Source: Pseudoneurospora amorphoporcata (lineage: Eukaryota; Ascomycota; Sordariomycetes; Sordariales; Sordariaceae). Taken from it: a stretch of 13,782 nucleotides of DNA. Every line of letters starts with the position of its first letter. Within the stretch, counting starts at the first letter, position 1. Both the position numbers and the translations under genes were made by a program. This document shows positions 1-7,959 of this stretch, in pieces. Where the stretch lies: the NCBI GenBank assembly GCA_033297205.1, contig MU859476.1, positions 1 through 13,782 of the forward strand. The letters run 5' to 3'. The notes below the pieces were generated by a model. It was not told the origin of the DNA, did not search any database, and was given only the letters and a program-made list of their open reading frames with translations.

Positions 1-12
1 AGGTTGAGAAGA

Positions 13-669
13 TCAACAAGGCTTTCGAGACCAAAGTAGTTTATTAGCTGAATTTGAACTACTGTTCCAAGCCCTGATCACAGCCCTTGTCACATCAGTG
101 GCCCGAGGCGGCAGGTCGGGGTTGTATTCAGGTAAGGTATTCAACCACAAGTCGTCCCTCTGGACGTTGTACCGGCCAGTAAACGGGTTGATCTCCTTTG
201 CGATTCTTTGCCTTTTGATGTAATAATCGGGATCACACTCCTTGGCCAGCTGACGTGCCGCACGTACAGACTCGCTGTCCCACTTCGTGGCTGAGTCCTT
301 GGGCATGATTTCGTCGTCGCAAACGTTTTCGAAAAGAGGATAATCATCGGTGGTGGCCTTGAGGGGGGGCTGGTCTTCGGAGGGTCTGTGCATGAACTCA
401 ATCCAGTGGTCAATTTCTTGCCAGCGATCGTGGCCGAGGATGATTCCACCGATGTGGATGTCTGTGGCGGCAAAGTCGCTTTCTGGGGTGTTGATCAACT
501 CTTTGTCGCTGCGGTCCATGTTCGTGACATCCTCAACGGTTGGCTGGGGTCTTGGATCGACAGAAGCTCGCCTGTGGTATCTGGAGTGGAGGTTGATGAA
601 GGTATCCACGTCAATTGCGGCAAGCCACGCGGGCATCATGAGAGAAGCCTCAAGGGACAAGGAAGACAT
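13..669 (-). CDS. Hypothetical protein, 218 aa, no recognised domain
   Basis: I do not recognise this protein. The open frame extends upstream to 978, but I chose the ATG at 669. The extra 103 residues would be Pro/Ser/Phe-rich low-quality sequence, and the DNA just before 669 reads like a fungal 5' leader (CT-rich, then ATCTATCAACACC). The 218-aa product has no signal peptide or TM segment. It is charged and soluble-looking. An N-terminal stretch (MPAWLAAIDVDTFINLHSRY, residues 12-31) is followed by an acidic middle with His/Trp residues (GHDRWQEIDHWIEFMHR, 79-95). The C-terminal third carries CDPDYYIKRQRIAKEINPF (about 145-163) and ends NSSSNSANKLLWSRKPC. The region around KEINPFTGR and YNPDLPPRA resembles part of the next minus-strand gene (1773-2645), suggesting a diverged pair. 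No intron is needed. That it is a gene is fairly likely; its function is unknown. Confidence 0.65.
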   Translation of the reverse strand: MSSLSLEASLMMPAWLAAIDVDTFINLHSRYHRRASVDPRPQPTVEDVTNMDRSDKELINTPESDFAATDIHIGGIILGHDRWQEIDHWIEFMHRPSEDQPPLKATTDDYPLFENVCDDEIMPKDSATKWDSESVRAARQLAKECDPDYYIKRQRIAKEINPFTGRYNVQRDDLWLNTLPEYNPDLPPRATDVTRAVIRAWNSSSNSANKLLWSRKPC

Positions 670-1772
670 CTTGTCGGAAGGTATGGGTGTTGATAGATCA
701 AAGAGGGGGAGGTGATGGAAGATGCGTTGGAGTTTGGAGAACGATTTGTAGGTGGCTGAGGGCAGAAGAAGCTGAAAAAGAAGAACACAAGGTGAAGGGG
801 GCAGCGGGGATATGGAAGGTTCACATACATGTGTGCACGCTGAGCTGAAGAAAAGGTTCTGCACGCGAAGTGAAGAGTGTCTTCTGCACCGGCCGGGGAA
901 GATAGTGATGAGAACCTTGGAGGCGTTGGTTTCTTTTCTTCCTGACTGCAGATATAGGCAAGGTACATGATGCAACATGCATTTTTAGGACCGACAGCGA
1001 CAACAGACCTCCGCACTCTACATATATGCAGCGTATGGTAGCCATGCTGTGCATCAACAAGGAAAGGAGATACCATTGCGAGGGACTCGCCAAGTTCGGC
1101 GAATGCTCAGAAGAATGAACCGCACGTGGATAGCCAAAGGCCGTTCACTTTGGCTGAGAAAGGCCTCGGCATTGGGTTGTATCTGACGGCAGCTTGGTCG
1201 GGCCTCGGGCACATCCTCTCGATGGATGCCTTTTTCGAGAGCCAAAGGAGGAAGCACAAGAAGAAGAAAATGGCTGCCCAATCGAGGAGTTAGACCCTGC
1301 GTTTTGGTCTGTAGAGGTACCTTAGTCTTGTGGAAGGGACTTATAGTCAATTTTGCTCGAGAATCCGGCATGTCAACCGCTACACAAGCAGGTTGTTTTG
1401 GTCATTTCTGTTTCTCTTTCATTGCATAGAGGAAGGAAGCAGATAGGGAATAAGCTCATATTGCATCTATCTGTGTATCTTGCGAAGGTGCGGATCAGGC
1501 ACGGCGGGTGTCTCCTCCCTCTATGGTCTTCAACCAGGGAAAGAACAGCACTAGCAAGGCCCGAACAGGCACATAAATACATGGAAAACCAAAGGACAGC
1601 CATGTTTCCCTCCTTCTTCCACACATCCATGCAATGGCTCACAATATTTGTAATCCTGTCCTACCGCAGGTAATCAACAATAACATATTCTCAATTTTTC
1701 TTGAATATCTACCTCAAGACCACACTAAACTGCGCCCCATTCCCCTAGGCCGATGATCGGAGGAAGCAAGCT
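670..1772. other. Intergenic, no supported gene
   Basis: This 1.1-kb spacer holds the leader and promoter of the 13-669 gene at its left end and the 3' side of the 1773-2645 gene at its right end. Several frames are open for 65-145 codons on both strands, but they overlap each other, lack a consistent codon pattern and show no domain or signal peptide. No clear TATA box was seen for the 13-669 gene. Confidence 0.6.
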
Positions 1773-2645
1773 TCAATTGACAACAGGCGCAATACAGGAA
1801 AAACAACCTACAAAACCAGCCATGACTTGAAAGAACCCCTTCTCCTCCGTCTTCTTACCACCGATACCCACATCCAGTTCTTGCATCTGTCCCTGACCCT
1901 TTCCAATAGACAGACCTTTCGCACCAGGAACCTTGTGCATTCTCTCCATCTCCGTACCCATCACGTCAGCCAAGGTCACCTTTTGGTTCTTGTTCCAGTA
2001 CATAAGCGACTTCAACGGCCTGCAGGGAACCACGAACCGCTCCCTTTGCTCGAAAATCTTGGCGCGGGGGTCATTGGGGTTGTGGACTTTTCTGCCGCCA
2101 ACAAACCTATTAGTCTCCAACCGGCCTTTTCCATCGTAGGGATTCTCCTCTTTCCCGAAAGGCCTCTGGCAGTCCTCCACAAACGGGTTGGACCTCTCGC
2201 AGTCGCTGTAGGGAAGGTTGCAGCAGACACGGTGGGGATTGTATGGGCTGGAAAAAGAGTCGATGGGGTCATTGTCGGTGCCCATGTTCGCAAATCTGAA
2301 GAAGGGGGCGCAGAACGTGCAGCGGGCACAGCGGCAGTTGCAAAACCTCGGTTTGGAGTCGATGGGGTCCTTGTCGGTGTCCATCTCGGTGTAGCATCCG
2401 GAGGGCTCAAAGATGGTAGAGCGGCGGGGAATCATGGGAACAGTGGAGACATAAGGCATGTCAGAGAAAGTTTCGGTGATTGAGGCGTCATCGCAGATGG
2501 AGTCGGAGCTGGAGGAGCCGGACGGGCCATAAAGGACAGTCGTAATATCCGAGATCGTCTTTGGTTTGTTGCCCCTGGGTTTCTTGCTGAAGGCATTCTT
2601 TCGCTGGAGAGAGGGATTCATCGGTGTGGGCATCTTGAACGACAT
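1773..2645 (-). CDS. Hypothetical cysteine-cluster protein, 290 aa
   Basis: An intronless 290-aa frame starts at the ATG at 2645; a second ATG four codons later is also possible. I do not recognise the family. The N-terminal 60 residues are basic, then Ser-rich. Two near-copies of a short motif, MDTDKDPIDS (88-97) and MGTDNDPIDS (121-130), flank a dense cysteine run (CNCRCARCTFC, Cys 102, 104, 106, 109, 112). More cysteines follow at 141, 142, 149 and 159. This could be a metal-binding or disulfide knot, but it does not match a finger spacing I can name. There is no N-terminal signal peptide. The C-terminus GFFQVMAGFVGCFSCIAPVV (270-289) is hydrophobic and could be a weak membrane or tail anchor. 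Residues GKEENPYDGKGR and HNPNDPRA (about 164-195) resemble the C-terminal part of the 13-669 product. A TATA box lies about 155 nt upstream. Gene reality is likely; function unknown. Confidence 0.7.
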   Translation of the reverse strand: MSFKMPTPMNPSLQRKNAFSKKPRGNKPKTISDITTVLYGPSGSSSSDSICDDASITETFSDMPYVSTVPMIPRRSTIFEPSGCYTEMDTDKDPIDSKPRFCNCRCARCTFCAPFFRFANMGTDNDPIDSFSSPYNPHRVCCNLPYSDCERSNPFVEDCQRPFGKEENPYDGKGRLETNRFVGGRKVHNPNDPRAKIFEQRERFVVPCRPLKSLMYWNKNQKVTLADVMGTEMERMHKVPGAKGLSIGKGQGQMQELDVGIGGKKTEEKGFFQVMAGFVGCFSCIAPVVN

Positions 2646-3432
2646 GGATGGTAGATGGAATTCACTGCTATAGGATGCAGCAGAGGTTTCTATGGATAAG
2701 CAGGATGACGGGAAATGTGATATGATCTTGGTTGCGGTGGACTGGAAGGAAATGGAAGAGAAGAAAGAACCATGTGTGGAGATGGGAGGTGTCTACCTTA
2801 TATGAGTACGAATAAAAGAGGATGCGAGAGGGGAAAACGAATATGAATAGGTACGTATCAAGGCTTTCGGAGCACCGATCCTCCGGGCAATGCAGTACGG
2901 AGAATATCTGTCCTGCAGGCAGCTTTGGACTTTTCTCGAGTCCCGTCCCTTGCACATCACCTGTGCATGTTCATGTTTTCTCCGGACATGCGCAGATATG
3001 CATAGAGGTACATACACCTTACCTACGTTATACTTTACGACCAGACAAGACTCAACCGGGCTTCGAGAAAGACAAGTGACCGTCAAGGGATCTGTGGAAA
3101 ATATTCACGATCAATACGTGGAGGGCATTTTTTCACATCAGCCATTGGAAAAATATGAACCGAATCCAGCAGGACGCAGTGCAACACATGCAAGTTTTTT
3201 TCCTGCCCGTCACATACCCTACCGTACCGACTGAGCATTATAAGTGACTGGAAAATATTCTACTTATTTGTAGTACTTCTATAGGTGCTTTCCCAGAGCT
3301 TAATTTCCCTCTTCCACTGTCACAGCACTTCCTCTAATTTGAAGAAGCATTCAGCCTTGGTTCCAAAGGAGTTTCTTACCGTGCTCTTACAACAAAGAAG
3401 CTTCAAGTTGAAACACTCCATTCCCAACCATT
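2646..3432. promoter_or_regulatory. Divergent intergenic region between two genes
   Basis: This 787-bp spacer separates the minus-strand gene at 1773-2645 from the plus-strand gene starting at 3433, so it should hold both promoters. On the plus strand a TATA-like TTATAAG lies at 3238-3244, followed by a pyrimidine-rich stretch (tttccctcttccactgtcac). The leader would then be about 130-160 nt. No reading frame in it is convincing. Confidence 0.5.
2797..2804 (-). promoter_or_regulatory. Probable TATA box for the 1773-2645 gene
   Basis: On the minus strand this reads CATATAAGG and is followed by a CT-rich stretch (CACCTCCCATCTCC) typical of fungal transcription starts. It sits about 155 nt before the ATG at 2645, giving a leader of roughly 120 nt. 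Confidence 0.5.
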
Positions 3433-4224
3433 ATGCCTGGGACAATCCCTTCCGTCGTTGACATGGAGCCTTCCCAGGCGTCGGACCTCATCATGGCAAG
3501 GGACGGCAGTGATTTCTCAGACGACGACGACGCATATCTCTCAGACACCAGCGATGACGAACCTTGTAAGTCTCTCACCACACCTATACCCAGCCCCCGT
3601 TCACCACATCGCCAGGCACTCACATCATCACACCCCAGACACCCACCCGCCCGGACATGACGAACCCTCCGGCGCGCGAGCTCACTATTGCCGGATATAT
3701 TGCCGCCTCGAATCCTGTCACCCTCTCAAACAGAGCATGTTCCCACGACAACCAGGCGACACCCTCCGCCCACACCAACACCGGCGACAACTCCACTGCG
3801 TCCCAGAACGGCCATACCCGGCGCCGCACCACCCCCGCCAACAGAACCAGACCGACACCGCATTCTTCGCTGCATCCTTTGCTGCAGAGGAGGGCAGCAC
3901 AGCTCCCTGGTTGTTGTCTATTGGTGATAACGCCAACGAAGTTAAGAGCTTCAACAGGCCCTTGACACCCGTTCGATCCATGTCCGAGGCTCAGATCGGT
4001 AGAGGTATCCAAGTGCAGGTGCCCGAGGCAGAGACAGAGACAGAGACAGAGAAACACCATGCGCCCTGGGCGGCGGCGGGATATTCTTCCACTACATGTA
4101 CTACTGCATGTACCGAGACTCTGACCCCTTCCCTCTTAAACTCTGCGTCCGTCTCGCCGAAAACTTCCACTTCAAATTGGGCTCGGACTTCATGTTCGCC
4201 TTGGACCCCGGCCGAGTCTGGTGA
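3433..4224 (+). CDS. Hypothetical protein, probable three-exon gene (central frame uncertain)
   Basis: The ATG at 3433 opens an acidic exon 1 (SDFSDDDDAYLSDTSDDEPC) ending at a consensus donor GTAAGT at 3566. A 50-nt intron to the AG at 3614-3615 joins it in phase to an exon with ARELTIAGYIAASNPVTLSN (coding-like codons). The last exon is clear: in frame 1 from 4003 to the TGA at 4222-4224 it reads IFFHYMYYCMYRDSDPFPLK and ends FMFALDPGRVW. One model that stays open throughout is 3433-3565, 3616-3923 and 4003-4224 (220 aa, intron 2 of 79 nt with a weak GTGATA donor and acceptor GGTAG). However, between about 3850 and 3940 a different frame (FFAASFAAEEGSTAPWLLS) looks more coding. It would join exon 3 through GTTAAG at 3941 with a 62-nt intron, but needs a one-base shift near 3800-3850. 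I see no signal peptide and no named domain. Gene likely; exact structure not. Confidence 0.5.
4029..4053 (+). repeat. GAGACA hexanucleotide microsatellite
   Basis: About four units of GAGACA, the last imperfect, lie inside the third exon of the 3433-4224 gene, where they encode an Arg-Asp run (RDRDRDR). The unit is six bases, so whole-unit slippage keeps the frame. Confidence 0.75.
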
Positions 4225-4837
4225 GGCATCGTTTGAGGTTTCCTTGGTTGCACATGGTTGCTCACAGTTTTCATCTCCGACTGTTCAGCATGTGGTGCAG
4301 ACAGGTGGACAATAGCATGCAGACATGGAGATGGGCGAGACTGGGAGTGATGAAGTGGAACCTTCCTGCGAGCGTAGCGAGGGCGGAGTAGGCGTTGAAG
4401 AGGAGGGAGGAGGAGGAGGAGGAGGAGCTTCGGAGAGGGGAGGAGGAGGGGATGAAACAGATGCGCATGGATAGTCATTATGGTATATGTAAGGGGATGA
4501 GAATTTGCCAAGGTAGACTAGTACCTCTATGCATGAAGAAGAAGATGGGGAGTAATGCTTTTGAGTAGGGAAGGAAGGAGAAATGATGCTTTGACTCCTG
4601 ATATAGCTGGACAGTCGCCACATGGAAGCCACCCTAGCATGTCTTCCGTATTTTTGATTAGAAATAGTCTGAACAGAAACAATATTCAGCTAGCTTGAGC
4701 TGTTGTTCAATTCTTGACTACCTATGACAAGTGAAATGATGTGACTGTTTTACAAGTAGGTCGGTCATCAAGCTGGTCTTGGAGTTGACGCTCATCAGCC
4801 ACCTATGACCCAACCATTCACTATCATTTGACCAAGA
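4225..4837. other. Intergenic, no supported gene
   Basis: This is the 3' flank of the 3433-4224 gene, containing the GGA tract, then AT-richer DNA up to the inverted-repeat element. The word acctatgac occurs at about 4720 and again at 4801. No gene is supported. Confidence 0.6.
4398..4452 (+). repeat. GGA-rich purine tract
   Basis: Near-pure GGA repeats broken by a cttcgg interruption lie about 170 bp after the end of the 3433-4224 gene. On the other strand they read as polyproline/polyserine in an open frame, which I treat as an artefact of the repeat. Confidence 0.75.
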
Positions 4838-5222
4838 GCTTAACTTCCCGCACCCTCCCTTTTGACTTGATGTACCCTTTTTGACTTGATGTACCGCCAT
4901 GACAGCTGACATAGTTTTCAATCGTTTTTGTATGAAAATTTCGGTATTTTCGATGTTTCGAGCATGGCGACTAAAGCGATCGCTATCGCGGTCGCTATCG
5001 CTAGCGATGGCGGTATAAAAGCTAGAGTGTTATGCTGAAATATCGGGTGGCCTTGACTGTGCGAGAAAATATTGTATAAGAAATTACGGATTATTTTACT
5101 ATATAAAACGGGGTGCTTTACATGTTAGCTGCCATTCAGTTGCCGGGTGGAGTAAGTGCGGTACATCAAGTCAAAAAAGGGTACGCGAAGAAGACATTAG
5201 GGACGGTGCGGGTGTTGAAGCA
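4838..5222. mobile_element. MITE-like inverted-repeat element, about 385 bp
   Basis: The two ends are inverted copies. A core of 26-27 bp (gtaccc, a T run, gacttgatgtaccgc) at 4872-4897 matches the reverse complement of 5158-5184 with a single T indel. The match goes on outward (cccgcacc.tccct at 4848-4860 versus 5199-5211). It also resumes inward (catgacagctgacatag at 4898-4914 versus aatggcagctaacatgta reversed at 5121-5138) after about 20 extra bases on the right arm. The left arm holds a second, tandem copy of gacttgatgtacc. The interior is AT-rich apart from a palindromic block at 4975-5008 (agcgatcgct and atcgctagcgat). No transposase frame is present. I could not define a target-site duplication, so the outer limits are approximate. 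The class of parent transposon is unknown. Confidence 0.6.
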
Positions 5223-5525
5223 GACTATCGTCTCGGCAGTCGATCCACACATGGACCTCAGTCATGTATATATATATCGAGGGTCTCCCTCTCAGCATTC
5301 ACCTACTCTCCTTCAGCTCTTCAGTCAATCAATCAAGGAATTCTCTTGCCAATCCTCTGCCCAAATTCCCTGTGCCCACTCATGTGCTCCAACAGCGGGA
5401 AGTTACCTTAAGCTCTTGACCAAAGAGCTAACATAAATGGAGGCTTCGTTTATATTTCCACATCTTGTACATCCCTTTTAAGCGCTTGGAACTGCCGAGC
5501 AAATATCCCACCCTTATCACGGCCG
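5223..5525. other. Gap with promoter-like plus-strand sequence but no gene
   Basis: A TATA run (gtatatatatat, 5266-5277) is followed by CT-rich sequence and caatcaatcaa, as in a fungal core promoter reading to the right. No convincing plus-strand coding frame follows. It may be chance, or the front of a lost gene. The right end is the 3' flank of the 5526-5765 gene. Confidence 0.35.
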
Positions 5526-5765
5526 TCACGCCGCACGCACTTGGTCCTCCGTCTGCATTCTTCGTACCAAGACTCGTCGTTCCCAACACCCAGACTTTCT
5601 AATCAATCCCAATACTATCAGGATAATCAAGAAACCGAATACTCCTATAACAGCGAGTACATCATGGTGGGGTGGGGGTAGCCGATGGGCGGAACGAGAT
5701 TGTGGCGAATGGTTGCTTCCGCTGTGGGACCCTACGGTCCCGGAGGAGTTCCCGGTATTTGACAT
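5526..5765 (-). CDS. Small single-pass membrane protein, 79 aa (array unit G)
   Basis: The ATG at 5765 opens a 79-aa frame. Residues 1-35 are Ser/Gly/His/Pro-rich and have no signal peptide. One strong TM segment follows (VLAVIGVFGFLIILIVLGLI, 36-55). A short basic tail begins RKSGCWERR and contains RRM. Positive charge after the TM predicts N-out, C-in. It is complete rather than a last exon: an in-frame TAA lies just upstream of the ATG, and a TATA-like box is placed about 90 nt upstream with a CT-rich start region. It is the left-most of a series of minus-strand units with the same outline (flexible linker, one TM, basic Cys/Arg tail), and I infer it belongs to that array. No family is recognised. 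A noncoding chance frame is possible but unlikely given the TM quality. Confidence 0.55.
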   Translation of the reverse strand: MSNTGNSSGTVGSHSGSNHSPQSRSAHRLPPPHHDVLAVIGVFGFLIILIVLGLIRKSGCWERRVLVRRMQTEDQVRAA

Positions 5766-6207
5766 AGAGATATGTTAATTGGACTGGAGGGAAAAGATCA
5801 GGAAAATGACACAAGCCCAAAAAGATGCCCAACTTCAAGACTTTTTAAAGTTTTTAAATAGTCAAGACATGGCAATGTGAGAACGAAATACAAGAAGGCT
5901 CCAACTTCGAGTCGGGTGTCATGACACACACACAGTTTGGTCTCGAAACGTTGACCGTAAATGGGATAAAGACATGATTAAGGTGCATGAATGCATCAGA
6001 GGTTTGTCGGCAAAAAGAGAAATGTTCAATTCGCATAGATACCGTACTACATCTTGATATATGGTTGACTTGAAGTGCACACATCAACGTGTTGTCTCCC
6101 GCCCCTCTTTCCAGTTCTCATCGAGCCATACCTTCAATTCTTCCAAATCAGGCCTGCCTACCCATTCAGAGATGCATGAGAGCTTGGAAAATTGCTTTGG
6201 CCGTGTA
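5766..6207. other. Intergenic between units H and G
   Basis: The left part holds the promoter of unit G. The rest is the 3' flank of unit H. No supported gene on either strand. Confidence 0.55.
5853..5860 (-). promoter_or_regulatory. Probable TATA box for unit G
   Basis: The minus strand reads TATTTAAA, followed about 50 nt later by a CT-rich stretch (ATCTTTTCCCTCC) and then the ATG at 5765. The spacing fits a fungal promoter with a short leader. Confidence 0.4.
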
Positions 6208-6957
6208 CTACATCCACTCCCAGCCCTCCTCGAATATCCTACCGGCGTAGTGGACTGCTTCTAGCAGCGTCGGGCCATCTGAATGTTGCAACGCGTTTGG
6301 GTTCATCTGGTTCATCTGGTTCATCTCCTTGATTGCGTTGATCTTGTCCACATTGTCCACGTCCCGCTTTGGTTGCACATTGCCGCCATGTTCGTGTTCC
6401 TTCGAGTGTTCCTTTGAGGGCTGTGTCGTGTTGTCAGTAGAAGTATTGAGCTGGTATTTGAACGTCCAGTGCCCCGCCGCAGGTTCTGTTACCTCTACTA
6501 CATGTCTTAGGAAGCGGACATCACCGAGGCGGCTGCTCTCGGGGTGGATGGCCTTGACGAAGAAGGTGTTGGGCATCTTTTCTTTGACCGCTTTGACTGC
6601 GGTGTGGAACGCGGTCTTCAAGGACTTGAGAAGAATCGACTTTATTGGTGGTTTGCTCTCTTGTGTGCTGCAGCCCGTGCTGGGTGCACATGTTGTAGGA
6701 GGAGGGGACACGCCGACGCCGGCGTGGTCGATTACGGTCGGAGTTGAAGTAATATGCTTATCGGGGAGGGTCTTGATGCCCGCCGATGTAACGTTGACTA
6801 CTCCGTGGATGCCGTGAACATTGGGGCTGATAGCTTTGAGAGTCTGCTGATTACGAACTATCGGCGGGGGCAGGGCTAGGGCGGATGTCACGGGCACAAA
6901 GTACAGCAATATGAACATGAGAACAACGAGTGGTGGCGATACGAGATGCGGCTTCAT
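6208..6957 (-). CDS. Secreted protein with signal peptide, 249 aa (array unit H)
   Basis: The frame is open from 7026, but the start is placed at the ATG at 6957 because a signal peptide begins there. It has MKPHLVSPPL, then a hydrophobic core (VVLMFILLYF), then PVTSA with likely cleavage after residue 26. The mature N-terminus LALPPPIVRNQQTLKAI matches the post-cleavage motif of units E, A and B, so I infer common descent. The rest has only two cysteines (90 and 96, possible disulfide). It has three N-glycosylation sequons (Asn 55, 171, 176), a Lys-rich amphipathic stretch around 105-130, a dibasic KR at 197-198 that could be a Kex2 site, and an MNQMNQMNP repeat at 212-220. No TM segment is present at the C-terminus (EEGWEWM), unlike E, A and B, so the product should be soluble and secreted. 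Function unknown. Confidence 0.65.
   Translation of the reverse strand: MKPHLVSPPLVVLMFILLYFVPVTSALALPPPIVRNQQTLKAISPNVHGIHGVVNVTSAGIKTLPDKHITSTPTVIDHAGVGVSPPPTTCAPSTGCSTQESKPPIKSILLKSLKTAFHTAVKAVKEKMPNTFFVKAIHPESSRLGDVRFLRHVVEVTEPAAGHWTFKYQLNTSTDNTTQPSKEHSKEHEHGGNVQPKRDVDNVDKINAIKEMNQMNQMNPNALQHSDGPTLLEAVHYAGRIFEEGWEWM
6301..6327 (-). repeat. Three 9-bp tandem repeats within unit H
   Basis: Plus-strand gttcatctg, gttcatctg, gttcatctc in tandem. They encode the MNQ repeat of the unit H product. The unit length keeps the frame when copies are gained or lost. Confidence 0.8.
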
Positions 6958-7620
6958 CTTGAGAGTGTTTGGTGTTCCTGATTGGGGTGCTCGTTCCTGA
7001 AGAGTCGTGGTTCGATGTGATGACACTGATGGTGGAGTGCTCGTGCCGACGAAGTGGGAAGACGACGGGAGTCAACGTTGGAGAAGGGATACTGGGCTCA
7101 CTCAAAGATCGAAGGGGAAACATGTCCTATTCTATTCCAAGCACGGGGCCCAATGCTGCAACGGAGTTCCGGTGATAAGGCACTTTTCCAAGTTTGCTGC
7201 ATCTTCCTGTGAGCCGTAAATGCAAGATGCTTGATACCACTGATCCCGCATCTAGTCTAAACTTGCACCATGACTGATTCTGCTGGTTCAATGCATACTG
7301 CATATACTAGCATAATTTTGGTACAGCTCTGGCTTTGCTTTCTGGTTCCTTAGTCATCACTTGCCATCATCACCAGGACCAAACCTGTCCGTTGCATGGG
7401 CTCACGCATACAGTCCGCCCCATTTCAAGTCAAGTTATGGAGGATGGTGCTGGTATTAGTGGTTTTCTCCACAACGGGCGCTATTAGTGCCCGTCTGTCT
7501 AATAAAAGTCCATACGCTCAGCAACCAGTGTGATTCATTGGGCTTCCTATGAGGTAATATCCAGAGTAGAGTCATCTAGATATCTGGGCATGACTGCCCC
7601 GACTTGGGTTGGCCCTTACC
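6958..7620. other. Intergenic between F and H
   Basis: This holds the leader and promoter of unit H, with A/C-rich leader sequence (CATCACATCGAACC) near 7010-7020 but no clear TATA box, and the 3' flank of unit F. No supported gene. Confidence 0.55.
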
Positions 7621-7886
7621 TTAGGACCTTTCGACCGGGCACCATTTGAAACAGCAAAGCCCTTCCTCTCGCAACTGTCTCCATTCCTTCCCTGTTTTGC
7701 ACCCGCACCAACAGATCAGGAGAGAAATAACAATAACCAGGCCTATAACCCCGCCGACAATTCCAAACAATTGTCCCGCGCTGTATCCCGCCAATATTGG
7801 GGTATGCTGCGAATCTTGGCCACCATCATCGCCATTGCTGCGTAAAGCTGGGTCAGAGTGCGAAATCTCGGTGTTGTGAAGCAGAT
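7621..7886 (-). CDS. Orphan TM exon F, possible alternative last exon of E
   Basis: The frame ending at 7621 has no ATG anywhere in it (only TTG), so it should be an internal or last exon. A good acceptor precedes it: on the minus strand GCTAATCTC (branch-like), a T-rich run, then CGCTAG, with the exon starting at 7886 in phase 1. From there it codes 87 residues: an Asp/Ser/Gly-rich linker, YSAGQLFGIVGGVI leading into a TM segment (to about ISLLICWC), and a Cys/basic tail (CWCGCKTGKEWRQL, then LCCFKWCPVERS). The TM entry matches that of the last exon of unit E (YTDGQLAGIIVGPI), which ends only 73 bp upstream. The donor of E exon 1 (8339) is also phase 1, so E exon 1 plus this exon gives a continuous 216-aa protein. 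It is either an alternative last exon or a remnant of a second gene copy. Confidence 0.5.
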
Positions 7887-7959
7887 CTAGCGATGCGAAA
7901 AATGAGAGATTAGCTACAGTACACGCTTTTGCCAACGACAATAAACCCTTAGTGTACTG

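Noticed and set aside
670..978. N-terminal extension of the 13-669 gene
   Set aside because: Low-complexity, cysteine/proline-rich, no coding pattern, and it covers the likely leader and promoter.
1827..2483. Plus-strand 218-codon frame opposite the cysteine-cluster gene
   Set aside because: Shadow of the minus-strand gene, which has the better codon pattern, a start context and a TATA box.
4285..4623. Minus-strand Pro/Ser-rich frame
   Set aside because: Its composition comes from the GGA tract read backwards; no domain, no signal peptide, and it sits in the 3' flank of the plus-strand gene.
6958..7026. Earlier start for unit H
   Set aside because: It would add 23 polar residues in front of a clean signal peptide; the 6957 ATG matches the MKP start of unit A.
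5526..7026. H and G as two exons of one gene
   Set aside because: G has its own TATA-like box and ATG with an in-frame stop just upstream, and H ends in a normal stop with no phase-matching donor I can see.
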